Assembly: GCA_016713535.1 (NCBI GenBank) | Contig: JADJOY010000004.1 | Coordinates: 62,001-126,000, forward strand | Direction of reading: 5' to 3' | From: JADJOY01 sp016713535 [NCBI: Deltaproteobacteria bacterium] | GTDB taxonomy: Bacteria > JADJOY01 | Length of the DNA stretch: 64,000 nucleotides | In this document: one piece after another, positions 1-8,806 of the stretch | Layout of the letters: each line of letters opens with the position of its first letter | Position numbering within the stretch: position 1 is the first letter of the stretch | Made by a program: the position numbers and the translations under genes | Notes under the pieces: generated by a model | What the model was told of the DNA's origin: nothing | Seen by the model: only the letters and a program-made list of their open reading frames with translations | The model's database searches: none

Positions 1-954
1 ATCGGCACCGGCGGCCGAGCCGGCCGGGATCGCGCGCTCGATCCGTGCCAGCTCGGCGGGCGTGAGCATCACGTCGAGTGCGGCGAGGGACTCGTCGAGC
101 TGGGCCCGCGTGCGAGCGCCGACGAGCGGTACGACGTCCGGCCCGCGCGAGAGCACCCAACCGACGGCGAGCTGCGCCACGGTCACCGCCTTCTCGGCGG
201 CGATCGCGCGCAGCGCCTCGACCAGCGCCAGGTTGTGCTCGAGGTTGCCGCCGCCGAAGCGCGGCGAGTAGGCGCGGAAATCGCCGCGCCCGAGTGCCCT
301 GCCCGCCGACCAGTGGCCGCTCAGGAGCCCGCGCGAGAGCACGCCGTACGCGCTGATGCCGATCCCGAGCTCGCGGCAGGCCGGCAGGATCCGCTCCTCG
401 ATGCCGCGCGAGAGCAGCGAGTATTCGATCTGCAGGTCGCAGATCGGGTGGACCGCGTGCGCGCGGCGGAGGGTGTCGGCGCCTACCTCCGAGAGCCCGA
501 TGTGGCGCACCAGCCCCGCCTTCACCAGCTCGGCGATGGCGCCCACGGTGTCCTCGATCGGCACCGCGGGATCGAGGCGCGCGGGGCGATAGACGTCGAT
601 CTGGTCGGTGCCGAGTCGTTTCAGGCTGTAAGCGACGAAGTTCCCGAGCGCGACCGGCCGCGCGTCGACGCCGTTCCAGCCGCCCGCGGCGTCGCGCAAC
701 GCACCGAACTTGACGCTGATCACGACCTGGTCGCGGCTGCGGCTCCGGAGCGCCTCGCGGATGAGGAGCTCGTTCGCTCCCATGCCGTAGAAGTCGCCGG
801 TGTCGAGGAGCGTGATGCCGGCGTCGAGCGCCGCATGGATGGTGGCGATGCCCTCGCGCTCGTCGGCGGGGCCGTAGAGGTCGGACATCCCCATGCAGCC
901 GAGGCCGAGCGCGGAGACGGTCGGGCCGGTCTTGCCGAGCGCACGCGTGATCAT
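1..954 (-). CDS. Aldo/keto reductase, C-terminus cut by window edge
   Basis: NAD(P)H-dependent oxidoreductase of the aldo/keto reductase superfamily (TIM barrel, cytosolic). The visible 318 codons start at an ATG on the minus strand and run off the left edge without a stop. The N-terminus shows the usual 'GLGCMGMS' strand and the 'LDTGDFYG' motif with the likely catalytic Asp51 and Tyr56; the Lys of the tetrad is in 'VISVKFG' (about residue 82). The segment that normally carries the catalytic His reads 'VYRPARLDP', so the His appears to be absent. I recall a subgroup of bacterial AKRs with this variant, but its substrate is not known to me. Substrate cannot be predicted. It lies downstream of an isocitrate dehydrogenase gene on the same strand with a hairpin between them, so it is probably transcribed separately. 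Confidence 0.88.
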   Translation of the reverse strand, partial: MITRALGKTGPTVSALGLGCMGMSDLYGPADEREGIATIHAALDAGITLLDTGDFYGMGANELLIREALRSRSRDQVVISVKFGALRDAAGGWNGVDARPVALGNFVAYSLKRLGTDQIDVYRPARLDPAVPIEDTVGAIAELVKAGLVRHIGLSEVGADTLRRAHAVHPICDLQIEYSLLSRGIEERILPACRELGIGISAYGVLSRGLLSGHWSAGRALGRGDFRAYSPRFGGGNLEHNLALVEALRAIAAEKAVTVAQLAVGWVLSRGPDVVPLVGARTRAQLDESLAALDVMLTPAELARIERAIPAGSAAGAD

Positions 955-1030
955 CGGAGGCTCCTCCCGAGCGCGGATCGTGGCGCCGAGTGTAGCGATG
1001 CGGCGGGCGAAGCGCGCGGGGAACGGCGCG

Positions 1031-1049
1031 GGCGGGGATGAACCCCGCC
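1031..1049 (-). terminator. Hairpin 3' of the isocitrate dehydrogenase gene
   Basis: A perfect 7-bp stem (GGCGGGG / CCCCGCC) with a 5-base loop (ATGAA) lies 17 bases beyond the stop codon of the isocitrate dehydrogenase gene. There is no T-run, so it is at best a weak intrinsic terminator or an RNA 3'-end stabiliser. The GGGG-ATGAA-CCCC core resembles one arm of the larger palindrome at 19170-19230. Confidence 0.4.
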
Positions 1050-1065
1050 CCGACGGACCGGGCCC

Positions 1066-2073
<1,008 letters not shown>

Positions 2074-2280
2074 GCCCGGACTCTAGCAGGCGCCGGACGC
2101 GCCTGTAGCGACGCGCGGGGCGCTCGGGCTCGTCGGCCTCGGCGCCCCGGCGCAGCGCGCGCCGGAAGCCGACGATCGTCTTTCCGAGTCGCGTCACCCA
2201 CTTCGGGGAAGGCGACGTGGATTGATTCGGTGGGAAGTACGGGCGCGGGCGACTCGATCGCGCCCGATCCCTTCACAGCC

Positions 2281-2931
2281 TCAGTCGCGGTCTGGAGCAC
2301 CGAGGGGGAAGTAGGGCCGAAACGGCCGCGCCTCGTCGACGCAGCGCGCGAACGAGGGACGCGCGAGAAGCCGGTTCCTGTACGCGCGCAGCGTGGTGAA
2401 CGGCTCGCCGATGGGGTGTGCCCAGTCGGCGTAGAAGAGCGCCGGCGCGGCCGCGCAGTCGGCGAGGCCGAACGTTCCGCTCGTCGCCCACTCGCGGCCC
2501 GCGAGCTCGCCGTCGAGCCAGCGGTAGCTGGTCTCGAGGAGCGCGCGAGCTTCGGCGACTCCGTAGGGATCGCGCTGGTCGGCCGGGCGCAGCGCATCGC
2601 CGACCAGCTTCTGCATCGGCGTCATCACGTAGTTGTCGAACACGCGATCGAGCCTGCGGGCGACGAGCGCCTCGCGGGGATCTGCGGGGACGAGCCGCAC
2701 CGGGCCCGGGTGATGGAGATCGAGGCGCTCGACGATGATCGTCGCCTCGACCACCGTGAGGTCGCCGTCCACCAGCACCGGCATGCGGCCGATGGGCCAC
2801 GCCGCGCGGTGCTCGGCCGCGATCCGCTGGTCGCCGCCGAGCACGCACCACTCGAACGACGTGCCGTTCTCGTAGAGCGCGATCAGGACCTTCTGGCAAT
2901 ACGACGAGAAGGGATGCGCATAGAGCTTCAT
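2281..2931 (-). CDS. Glutathione S-transferase family protein
   Basis: A 216-aa protein with the canonical two-domain GST layout. An N-terminal thioredoxin fold (residues 1-80) begins 'MKLYAHPFSSYCQKV', and has the cis-Pro region 'GRMPVLVDGD' and the glutathione-binding 'VVEATIIVERL'. An all-helical C-terminal domain follows, with the 'FGLADCAAAPALFYADW' motif typical of the family's N-capping box. I start at the ATG encoding MKLYAHP because the family begins there; a GTG five codons upstream is also in frame. It probably conjugates or reduces electrophiles with glutathione in the cytosol, but substrate is not predictable. It stands alone, about 200 bp upstream of the isocitrate dehydrogenase gene. 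Confidence 0.87.
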   Translation of the reverse strand: MKLYAHPFSSYCQKVLIALYENGTSFEWCVLGGDQRIAAEHRAAWPIGRMPVLVDGDLTVVEATIIVERLDLHHPGPVRLVPADPREALVARRLDRVFDNYVMTPMQKLVGDALRPADQRDPYGVAEARALLETSYRWLDGELAGREWATSGTFGLADCAAAPALFYADWAHPIGEPFTTLRAYRNRLLARPSFARCVDEARPFRPYFPLGAPDRD

Positions 2932-3037
2932 CGACCCAGACCCCACCGGTGGTGCGCGGCGGATCCGCGCGCGCCGCGCGGAATGTAGCCCGCGGTGCCG
3001 GCGCCGTAGCCAGGCGGGCGGCGCGACGCGCGCTGGG

Positions 3038-4084
3038 TCAGCTCGCGGGCCGGAGCAGGCTCACCGCAGCCGCGGCGCTCGCCTGGACACCACCGATGAG
3101 CTGGATCAGGCACGCCCAGGTCTCGGCGAAGCACGGCGTCACCTCGCGCTGAACGACGTCGAGGAGGTCGTGAACGGCGGCGCCGCGCCGGGTGTCGTCG
3201 ATGATGCCGACCGCGCATTGGTGGAGACGCTCGTGGAGCGGCCGCAGCTTCGCGAGGATCGCGCTCTCCTCGCCGCCGTGGGCCTCGTAGGCGTCGAGCC
3301 AGCAACCGAGCGCGCACTTCGCGGGGTCGGTCTGGACCGCGGGCTCGGTCCGGCTGGCGATACCGCGGAGCAGCTCGTTCCGCGACCGCAGGTGCGCGAA
3401 ACCGATCGCCGTCAGGTGCGCCGCCAGCGCCGACCGCGCCGCGACCTCCACCACGAGCGAAGGCTCGGCGCCGAACGCGGGCGCCACGACTTCCGGGTCT
3501 CGGACGAGCTCAGCCATCAGGTCACGGATGGTGTCCAGGATGGTGGCGAGCGCCTGGAAGGAGTCCGCCTGTAGCCCGAGTGCTCGCGCGGTGCCGTCCA
3601 GGGTACGGAGGTCGGCTCGGGTCGGGGACACCGCACACAGTGGAGGTGCTTCGGCAGCCCTCGCGTCGGCCGCGGCTCCCGTCGCATGGCGGACGAGGTG
3701 ATCGAGATCCTGGAGGATCGACGCTACGCCGTCCAGGCCGATGACCGCCTGGGTGGTGTCCTGCTGGAGTGTGGCGAGGACGTCGAGGACCTCGAGACCG
3801 TCCCTCGTCGGGTCAACGTGGGGTCGGTGGTCGGAAGCGGCCGCGTCGCGCCGCGCCGCATCGAGGTCGGCGCCGATCGTGACCACGTTGGTGTGGCGGA
3901 CGATCCGGTCGAAGGCTCGTAGCGTGTGCGCGATGCGCTCCGAGACCTGTGTGAGCCGCCGCGTCAGCTCGGGCGACGTACGAACCTGTCCAGCTCGTGC
4001 GCGCTGGGTCGGTCTGGCTACTCCTGCCGGCCCGGGGCGGACATCGAGGGGATCATCGAAGGCTGGGGTGACTGGCTCGGCCAT
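3038..4084 (-). CDS. CZB-domain protein with a decayed chemoreceptor signalling region
   Basis: A 348-aa soluble protein with no signal peptide or membrane segment. Its C-terminal ~115 residues form a chemoreceptor zinc-binding (CZB) domain, with the likely zinc ligands in 'FAHLRSRNELL' (His), 'KCALGCWL' (Cys) and 'PLHERLHQC' (two His). The N-terminal half aligns with the hairpin of the intact paralogue at 4461-5846, but the tip has decayed: the paralogue's 'SQTKLLALNASIEAAR' corresponds here to 'RHTNVVTIGADLDAAR', and the following Gly/Phe-rich return strand is lost. It therefore probably cannot activate CheA in the usual way. The start chosen gives 'MAEPVTP', matching the paralogue's 'MAEANPS'; an upstream in-frame extension has no family support. 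It may be a zinc or redox sensor or a decoy partner of the paralogue. The paralogy and CZB call are firm; the role is inferred. Confidence 0.8.
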   Translation of the reverse strand: MAEPVTPAFDDPLDVRPGPAGVARPTQRARAGQVRTSPELTRRLTQVSERIAHTLRAFDRIVRHTNVVTIGADLDAARRDAAASDHRPHVDPTRDGLEVLDVLATLQQDTTQAVIGLDGVASILQDLDHLVRHATGAAADARAAEAPPLCAVSPTRADLRTLDGTARALGLQADSFQALATILDTIRDLMAELVRDPEVVAPAFGAEPSLVVEVAARSALAAHLTAIGFAHLRSRNELLRGIASRTEPAVQTDPAKCALGCWLDAYEAHGGEESAILAKLRPLHERLHQCAVGIIDDTRRGAAVHDLLDVVQREVTPCFAETWACLIQLIGGVQASAAAAVSLLRPAS

Positions 4085-4460
4085 GCGCACACTCCGGTTT
4101 CGAGGAGGTCGGCCCGGGCGATGGAGCAAGGATAGAGCCAACGACGGGTGACACCCGACAGCGCCGCGGCACGGTGCTGCATGGGTCACCGCGCCGCTCG
4201 CGACTCGGGCGCGGTGACCCGTCCGGAACTGGCGAGAATGACGAGAAGATCGGACGCGCGCTGGTGTGGGGGAGTGCGCCGCCAGCGGCTCGTTGCTACG
4301 AGAGGGCGGCGCCGACCACTCGCCGCTCCTGGCCAGCGAGGGGCGTCACGCCGGATCCGTCACCGGGCCCCCGGACTCGGATCGGGCCGCCACCCCCGGC
4401 GTACTTTGCCTACCCAGCGGCGGTGCGCTGCCCGCGTGGCCTGACCACGCTCACCCTTGG
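4085..4460. other. Intergenic gap between the two CZB genes
   Basis: There are 376 bases between the stop of the intact CZB chemoreceptor and the start of the degenerate one, both on the minus strand. The stretch is GC-rich. I find no convincing open frame with a ribosome site, no T-tailed hairpin and no clear promoter. The length suggests that the second gene may have its own promoter. Confidence 0.5.
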
Positions 4461-5846
4461 TCACGCCGCGGCCGTGACCACCGCCGAAGCGCGGGGCCGC
4501 TCCGCGACGCTCTGGACCGCGGCGATGAGGCGCACCAGCAAGCTCCACGTCTCGGTGAGGCACGGCGTGATGTCGCCGTGGACCATCCGCAACAGGTCAC
4601 GAGTGCTGGCCCCGGCGCGGGTCTTGTCGATCACGACGATCGCGGTGCGGTGTAGCCGCTCGTGGACCGGCAGGATCGCGGTGATGAGGCGCCGCTCGTT
4701 CTCGTCCGCCGGCCGGTAGGTGCCCAGCCACTTGCCGAGCGCGCACTTGGTCGGATCGGTCTGGACGTCCGGCTCCTGCCGGCTCAGCACGCCGCGCAGG
4801 AGCTTGTCGCGCCACTGCAGATGCATGAAGCAGATCGCCGTGAGGTGCGCGGGGAGTGACGCCCGCGAGCCCGCCTCGGAGACGACCTTCGGATCGACGA
4901 TGAAGAGCTGCGACAAGGCGCTCGACGCCGACACCATGTCGGTGAGCGTCTCCTGGACCGCGACCAGATTCTCTGCCACGTCCTGGAACGCGTCCGCCTC
5001 GCGTGCCAGCTCTTGCATCGCGCCGTCCATGGTGCGGACGTTCGCCTGGACCCCGACCAGGTTGCGATCGAACTCGGTCACGGTGGCGGCTTGCTCCTCG
5101 ACCGCTCCCGCGACGTTCTGCACCATCGAGTCGAGGTCTCCGATGATCGCCAGCGCGCCATCCATGTGGACGACCGCTTCGGTGACGTCGTGCCGTAGCC
5201 GTTCGATCACCTCGCCGATGTCGGCGGTCGCCTTCGCGGTCTCGCCGGAGAGTGCCTTCACCTCGCCCGCTACGACGGCGAAGCCCTTGCCGGCCGCGCC
5301 CGAGCGCGCTGCTTCGATGCTGGCATTGAGCGCCAGGAGCTTGGTCTGGCTCGCGATCGCGTCGATGACTCCCATGGTGCTACCGACGCGCTTCGAGCTG
5401 TCGGCGAGGCGTTGGATCACGCCGTGGGTCTGGTCGAGCTTCTCGCGAGCACCCCGCACCGAGAGCGCGCTCTGGTGGGTGGTCCGGGCGATCTCGTGGG
5501 TGGCTGCGGACATCTCGGTCGAAGCGCTGGCCAGCGTCGCGAGGTTCTCGGAGGCGCTGGCGGACGCGTGTGCCGACTCGCCCGCCGCCTGTCGCAGGGT
5601 CGCGGCGCCCTCGCGGGTGCTCGCGGCGGCGCCCGCCAGATGTCCGAGGGCGGCGGAGAGCGAGCGCGATTGGGTGTCGACCGTGGTGACCAGATTGCCG
5701 ACGACGTGCACCACTCCATGGGCGGCGCTCACCGCCGGTGAGGGCTCGGCGTGGGCGGCGATCGGCGTGTCGAGGCGCCCCCGTGCCACTCGTTCGAGCC
5801 TGGTGCCGATCTCGTCCGTGATCTCCGATGGATTCGCTTCCGCCAT
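4461..5846 (-). CDS. Soluble methyl-accepting chemotaxis protein with C-terminal CZB domain
   Basis: A 461-aa cytoplasmic chemoreceptor. It has no transmembrane segment and no periplasmic domain. Residues ~50-310 form the coiled-coil signalling region, with the conserved hairpin tip at ~158-200 ('AIASQTKLLALNASIEAAR', then 'GKGFAVVAGEVKALS') that contacts CheA/CheW. Residues ~331-432 are a CZB zinc-binding domain with His342, Cys368, His395 and His399 as likely ligands ('FMHLQWRDKLL', 'KCALGKWL', 'PVHERLH'). CZB domains in other bacteria sense zinc or hypochlorous acid; that ligand is an inference here. It lies upstream of a decayed paralogue and downstream of a PilT-like ATPase, which would fit a link to surface motility. 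No che genes are in the window. Confidence 0.92.
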   Translation of the reverse strand: MAEANPSEITDEIGTRLERVARGRLDTPIAAHAEPSPAVSAAHGVVHVVGNLVTTVDTQSRSLSAALGHLAGAAASTREGAATLRQAAGESAHASASASENLATLASASTEMSAATHEIARTTHQSALSVRGAREKLDQTHGVIQRLADSSKRVGSTMGVIDAIASQTKLLALNASIEAARSGAAGKGFAVVAGEVKALSGETAKATADIGEVIERLRHDVTEAVVHMDGALAIIGDLDSMVQNVAGAVEEQAATVTEFDRNLVGVQANVRTMDGAMQELAREADAFQDVAENLVAVQETLTDMVSASSALSQLFIVDPKVVSEAGSRASLPAHLTAICFMHLQWRDKLLRGVLSRQEPDVQTDPTKCALGKWLGTYRPADENERRLITAILPVHERLHRTAIVVIDKTRAGASTRDLLRMVHGDITPCLTETWSLLVRLIAAVQSVAERPRASAVVTAAA

Positions 5847-6368
5847 GCCCGGCTCCCGGATCTCGTGGTTGTGGCCACCGGAAGCAAGGTCGACGCCAAT
5901 TGGCCCCGAACACCCGGTCGGTGGGGCCGGTGGCGGGCGTGACTCGGTGTCGCCGAGGATGGGGATTCGCGGCGCGCCACCTCGAATCAGGTGGAATCCC
6001 GGTCGGCTGGGCGATTAACGCTCCGCGTCGCGAGCGGCCGTGTGGCGCGCAGGAGGCTCGGTCTCGCGGTCGGTCGCGCGAGTCGTTCGTGGATCGCCGC
6101 CCCTGATCTCGACGTTGGGGATGGGATCTTTTTTCCCCCCCCTCGGGTGCCGTCGGGGCGGGGCCGCACCGATCAGGGATTCACCTTGGTGGAGTGGCGG
6201 TTTCCGGCGAGAAAACCTCTCGGTTGGTGCCTCGCGAGATCTAAACAGGTCGCCATTGAAAACGACCACAATCCGCCATCGAAAAACATCACTTTTCGCC
6301 AGTGAAAAACGAAACAACATGCTTTCAACGCGCCTGAAAAAGGGTACGAAACAAGCAGAAACTGGCCC
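5847..6368. other. Long intergenic region with an AT-rich island
   Basis: This 522-base gap lies between the stop of the PilT-like gene (6369) and the start of the chemoreceptor gene (5846), both on the minus strand. It must therefore hold the chemoreceptor's promoter. The part from about 6190 to 6360 is clearly more AT-rich than anything around it and contains three tandem 23-bp repeats (separate entry). A T6C8 tract lies near 6128-6141. I find no credible gene in it. Confidence 0.6.
6251..6319. repeat. Three tandem 23-bp direct repeats (iteron-like)
   Basis: Units begin at 6251, 6274 and 6297, spaced exactly 23 bases apart. Each starts with CGCCA, two variable bases, then GAAAA(A)C: CGCCATTGAAAAC, CGCCATCGAAAAAC and CGCCAGTGAAAAAC. 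The remaining ~9 bases of each unit are AT-rich and not conserved. A 23-bp period is about two helical turns, so a regulator bound to each unit would sit on one face of the DNA. The repeats lie ~400-475 bp upstream of the chemoreceptor start and just past the PilT-like stop. An operator array is the most likely reading. Confidence 0.6.
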
Positions 6369-7349
6369 TCATCCGGGCCGCAGCACGAGGCCATCGGCCA
6401 CCAATGCCTGGTGGTCGCGGGCGAAGGTGGTCATGCCGACGTCGGCGTTCGTCTCGAGGACGTTGCGGAGCTCGGCGGTGCGGTTCTCGCGGATCAGGTT
6501 CGAGACCGCGTTGGTGCGCACCAGGATCTCGCGATTGGCGACGCGACCGCCGCGCAAGCAGGGAAGCAGCCGCTGCGAGACCACGGCGTTGAGGGTCGCG
6601 GCGAGGCGGTTCCGAGCCAGCGGCTGCTCGTCGGCGGGGAAGCTCGCGACCACCCGGTCGACGGTCTGGATCGTGTCGGCGGTGTGGAGCGTCGTGAAGA
6701 CGAGGTGGCCGGTCTCGGCGAGGGTGATCGCGTGGCGCATGCTCTCCAGGTCGCGCATCTCGCCCACCATCACGATGTCGGCGTCCTGGCGCAGCAGCTT
6801 GCTCAGCTCGGTGCCGAAGGAGTGGAAGTCGGTGCCGAGCTCGCGCTGCGTGACCAGCGACAGGCCCTTCGGAAAGCGGTACTCCATGGGGTCTTCGAGG
6901 GTCACGATGTGCAGCGGGTAGGCCTTGGCGAGCGCGGCCAGGATCGCGGCCATCGAGGTCGACTTCCCCGAGCCGGACGGGCCCGTGAAGATCACCAGCC
7001 CGTGGCGCAGGCGGCACAGCTCGGCGACCGCGGCGGGCATGCGGATCTGCTCGAGCGTGGGGATCGCCGTGGGGATGAGGCGGGCGGAGAACGCCGGCGC
7101 GCCGCCGACGATGTGGGCGCTGATGCGCAGCCGCTCGCCGCTCGCGAGCTGGTGCGCGCACTCGAGGCTGCCCTCGCCGGCGAGCCGATCGCACTGCTCG
7201 TCGGTCAGGCACTCGCGGAGCAGCGCGTCGACCTGATGCTCGGTGAGCGGCTCGTTGGTGACGCGCCGTAGCGTGCCGTCGATGCGCAGCATCGCGTGCT
7301 GGTCGGTGACGGCGTGCAGGTCGGAGGCGCGCGACTCGAGCGCGAGCAT
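6369..7349 (-). CDS. PilT/PilU-like type IV pilus retraction ATPase
   Basis: A 326-aa secretion-type ATPase of the PilT family, cytosolic hexamer at the pilus base, powering pilus retraction. Visible motifs are Walker A 'GPSGSGKST', the Asp box 'IVTLEDPMEYRF', Walker B 'DADIVMVGEMRD' and the His box 'GHLVFTTLHT'. The N-terminus starts at 'MLALESRASDLHAV', only about 10 residues before the conserved 'ASDLH' motif. Upstream in-frame sequence still encodes plausible family residues (PIDASTKSLW) but has no standard start codon, so the true start may be slightly upstream or affected by a base error. It lacks the usual PilT 'AIRNLIREGK' hexamer-closing motif in exact form but has 'AVSNLIRENR'. No other pilus gene is nearby, so PilU-like or surface-sensing roles are possible. 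Confidence 0.88.
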   Translation of the reverse strand: MLALESRASDLHAVTDQHAMLRIDGTLRRVTNEPLTEHQVDALLRECLTDEQCDRLAGEGSLECAHQLASGERLRISAHIVGGAPAFSARLIPTAIPTLEQIRMPAAVAELCRLRHGLVIFTGPSGSGKSTSMAAILAALAKAYPLHIVTLEDPMEYRFPKGLSLVTQRELGTDFHSFGTELSKLLRQDADIVMVGEMRDLESMRHAITLAETGHLVFTTLHTADTIQTVDRVVASFPADEQPLARNRLAATLNAVVSQRLLPCLRGGRVANREILVRTNAVSNLIRENRTAELRNVLETNADVGMTTFARDHQALVADGLVLRPG

Positions 7350-7466
7350 CCACAGCGACTTCGTCGACGCGTCGATGGGCCACCTCCCGCGTGGAGAAGA
7401 AACGGCGCGCCCTCGGGGCGCGCCGATCGTACAACAGCGGTCGCTCGACCGCGTCGAGCGAGGCGA

Positions 7467-7952
7467 TCAGAGCTTGCCGAGCACCGACTCCGCGCTCGAC
7501 ACGTTGAGCCCCGGACCCGGCTCCACGAGCAGCTCCTTCACGACGCCGTCCTGCACGATCATCGCGTAGCGCTGGCTGCGCAGGCCCATGCCGAAGCCGC
7601 TGCCGTCGAGGGTGAGCCCGACCGCCTTCGTGAAGTCGCCGTTGCCGTCGGCGAGCATGCGCACCTTGCCGCTCGCCTTCTGGTTCTCGCCCCATGCGCC
7701 CATCACGAACGCGTCGTTCACCGACAGGCACACGATCTCGTCGACGCCTTTCTTCTTGAGGTCGTCGGCCTTCTCGAGGAACCCCGGCAGGTGCTTCGCC
7801 GAGCAGGTCGGCGTGAAGGCGCCGGGGACCGCGAACAGCACCACCTTCTTGCCGCCGAACACGTCGCCCACGGTCACGTCCTTGGGGCCGCTCTCGCCCA
7901 TCTCCTTGAGCTTGAGGTCGGCCGGGAGCTTCTCTCCAGCTTGGATCGCCAT
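7467..7952 (-). CDS. Peroxiredoxin of the Prx5 (AhpE-like/redoxin) type
   Basis: A thiol peroxidase of 161 aa that reduces hydrogen peroxide and alkyl hydroperoxides in the cytosol. The peroxidatic Cys is in 'PGAFTPTCS' (about Cys50), the signature of the Prx5 subfamily. Other family landmarks are 'DEIVCLSVNDAFVMGAW' and 'GLRSQRYAMIV'. The second Cys, in 'IVCLSVND', occurs in many Prx5 proteins, so a 1-Cys or atypical 2-Cys mechanism cannot be separated by eye. An AAGGAG ribosome site lies before the ATG. The gene stands alone. Confidence 0.93.
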   Translation of the reverse strand: MAIQAGEKLPADLKLKEMGESGPKDVTVGDVFGGKKVVLFAVPGAFTPTCSAKHLPGFLEKADDLKKKGVDEIVCLSVNDAFVMGAWGENQKASGKVRMLADGNGDFTKAVGLTLDGSGFGMGLRSQRYAMIVQDGVVKELLVEPGPGLNVSSAESVLGKL

Positions 7953-8129
7953 GGCTCACTCCTTGGATTGAACGGACTTCGTTCGAGTTGAAATGGTTGG
8001 AACCGGCGAGCGTACCACCCGGGTTCGGGCGGGCAAAAGGCGCACGGCACGCTCCCGACGGGTGACCGGACGGGCGGGGCCGAGGACGGTGCGGACCGTG
8101 TGCTGGGGCGCGTGCGAAGCCCCGCGCCT

Positions 8130-8771
8130 TCAGACGCGGCGCCACACCGACGCGAACCACGGCTGCTGCGAGCGCGGGCGTCCCGCGGGGCGATGGTAGC
8201 TCTCGAGCTCGACGAAGCCAGCCTCGAGGCAGTGGCCGCGCCAGGTGTCCTCGGCCAGGTACGCGCCGTAGCGCCGGTCCTGGAAGCCTTCCTGGTCGTG
8301 GCCGCGGGGGTTCGAGGCGAACAGCACGCCGGTGGGCGCGAGACAGGCGCGGAGCTGGCGCAGCACGCGCGGCAGCTCCTGCGCCGGCACGTGGAAGAGC
8401 GAGGCGTTGGCGAAGACCCCGTGGAAGCGGCCGGCCGGCAGCGCGAGGTCGAGGAAGTCCTGGTGCCAGACCTCGCACCCCGAGTGGCGGCGCGCCATCT
8501 CGACGAACGCGGCGCAGCCGTCGAGGCCCACGGGTGCGTGGCCCAGCGCGCTCAAGGCGATCAGGTCCCGCCCCGGACCGCAGCCCAGATCGAGGATCGC
8601 GAAGGGAGGCTCGCCGTGGATGTGCCGGAGCAGCGCGTCGATGTTCTGCGTGACGTCGTGGTCGCGGGTGCCGTGCCAGAACGACTCGGCGCTCTCCTCG
8701 TAGTGACCGAGGGTCGAGCCCGAGATGCGCGCCAGCGCGGTGCGGTCGAGCGGGGGAACGGAGGTCGGCAT
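8130..8771 (-). CDS. Class I SAM-dependent methyltransferase
   Basis: A 213-aa Rossmann-fold methyltransferase. Motif I is 'ILDLGCGPGRDLIAL', followed by the acidic end of strand 2 in 'VGLDGC', the post-I region 'WHQDFLDLALPAGRFHGVFANASLFHV' and a beta-7 hairpin near the C-terminus. I start at the ATG giving 'MPTSVPPLDR', the one closest upstream of the conserved domain; the open frame continues much further but overlaps the neighbouring glycosyltransferase gene. The substrate is unknown. It is 35 bases downstream of the glycosyltransferase stop on the same strand, so the two may be co-transcribed. Confidence 0.85.
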   Translation of the reverse strand: MPTSVPPLDRTALARISGSTLGHYEESAESFWHGTRDHDVTQNIDALLRHIHGEPPFAILDLGCGPGRDLIALSALGHAPVGLDGCAAFVEMARRHSGCEVWHQDFLDLALPAGRFHGVFANASLFHVPAQELPRVLRQLRACLAPTGVLFASNPRGHDQEGFQDRRYGAYLAEDTWRGHCLEAGFVELESYHRPAGRPRSQQPWFASVWRRV

Positions 8772-8806
8772 CGAAGGTGTGGAGGGTGCGACGACGGGGG
8801 TGCGTC

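Noticed and set aside
5991-6921. Plus-strand open frames through the AT-rich island and the PilT-like gene
   Set aside because: They lack ribosome sites, have repetitive low-information translation and are antisense to the recognised ATPase gene.
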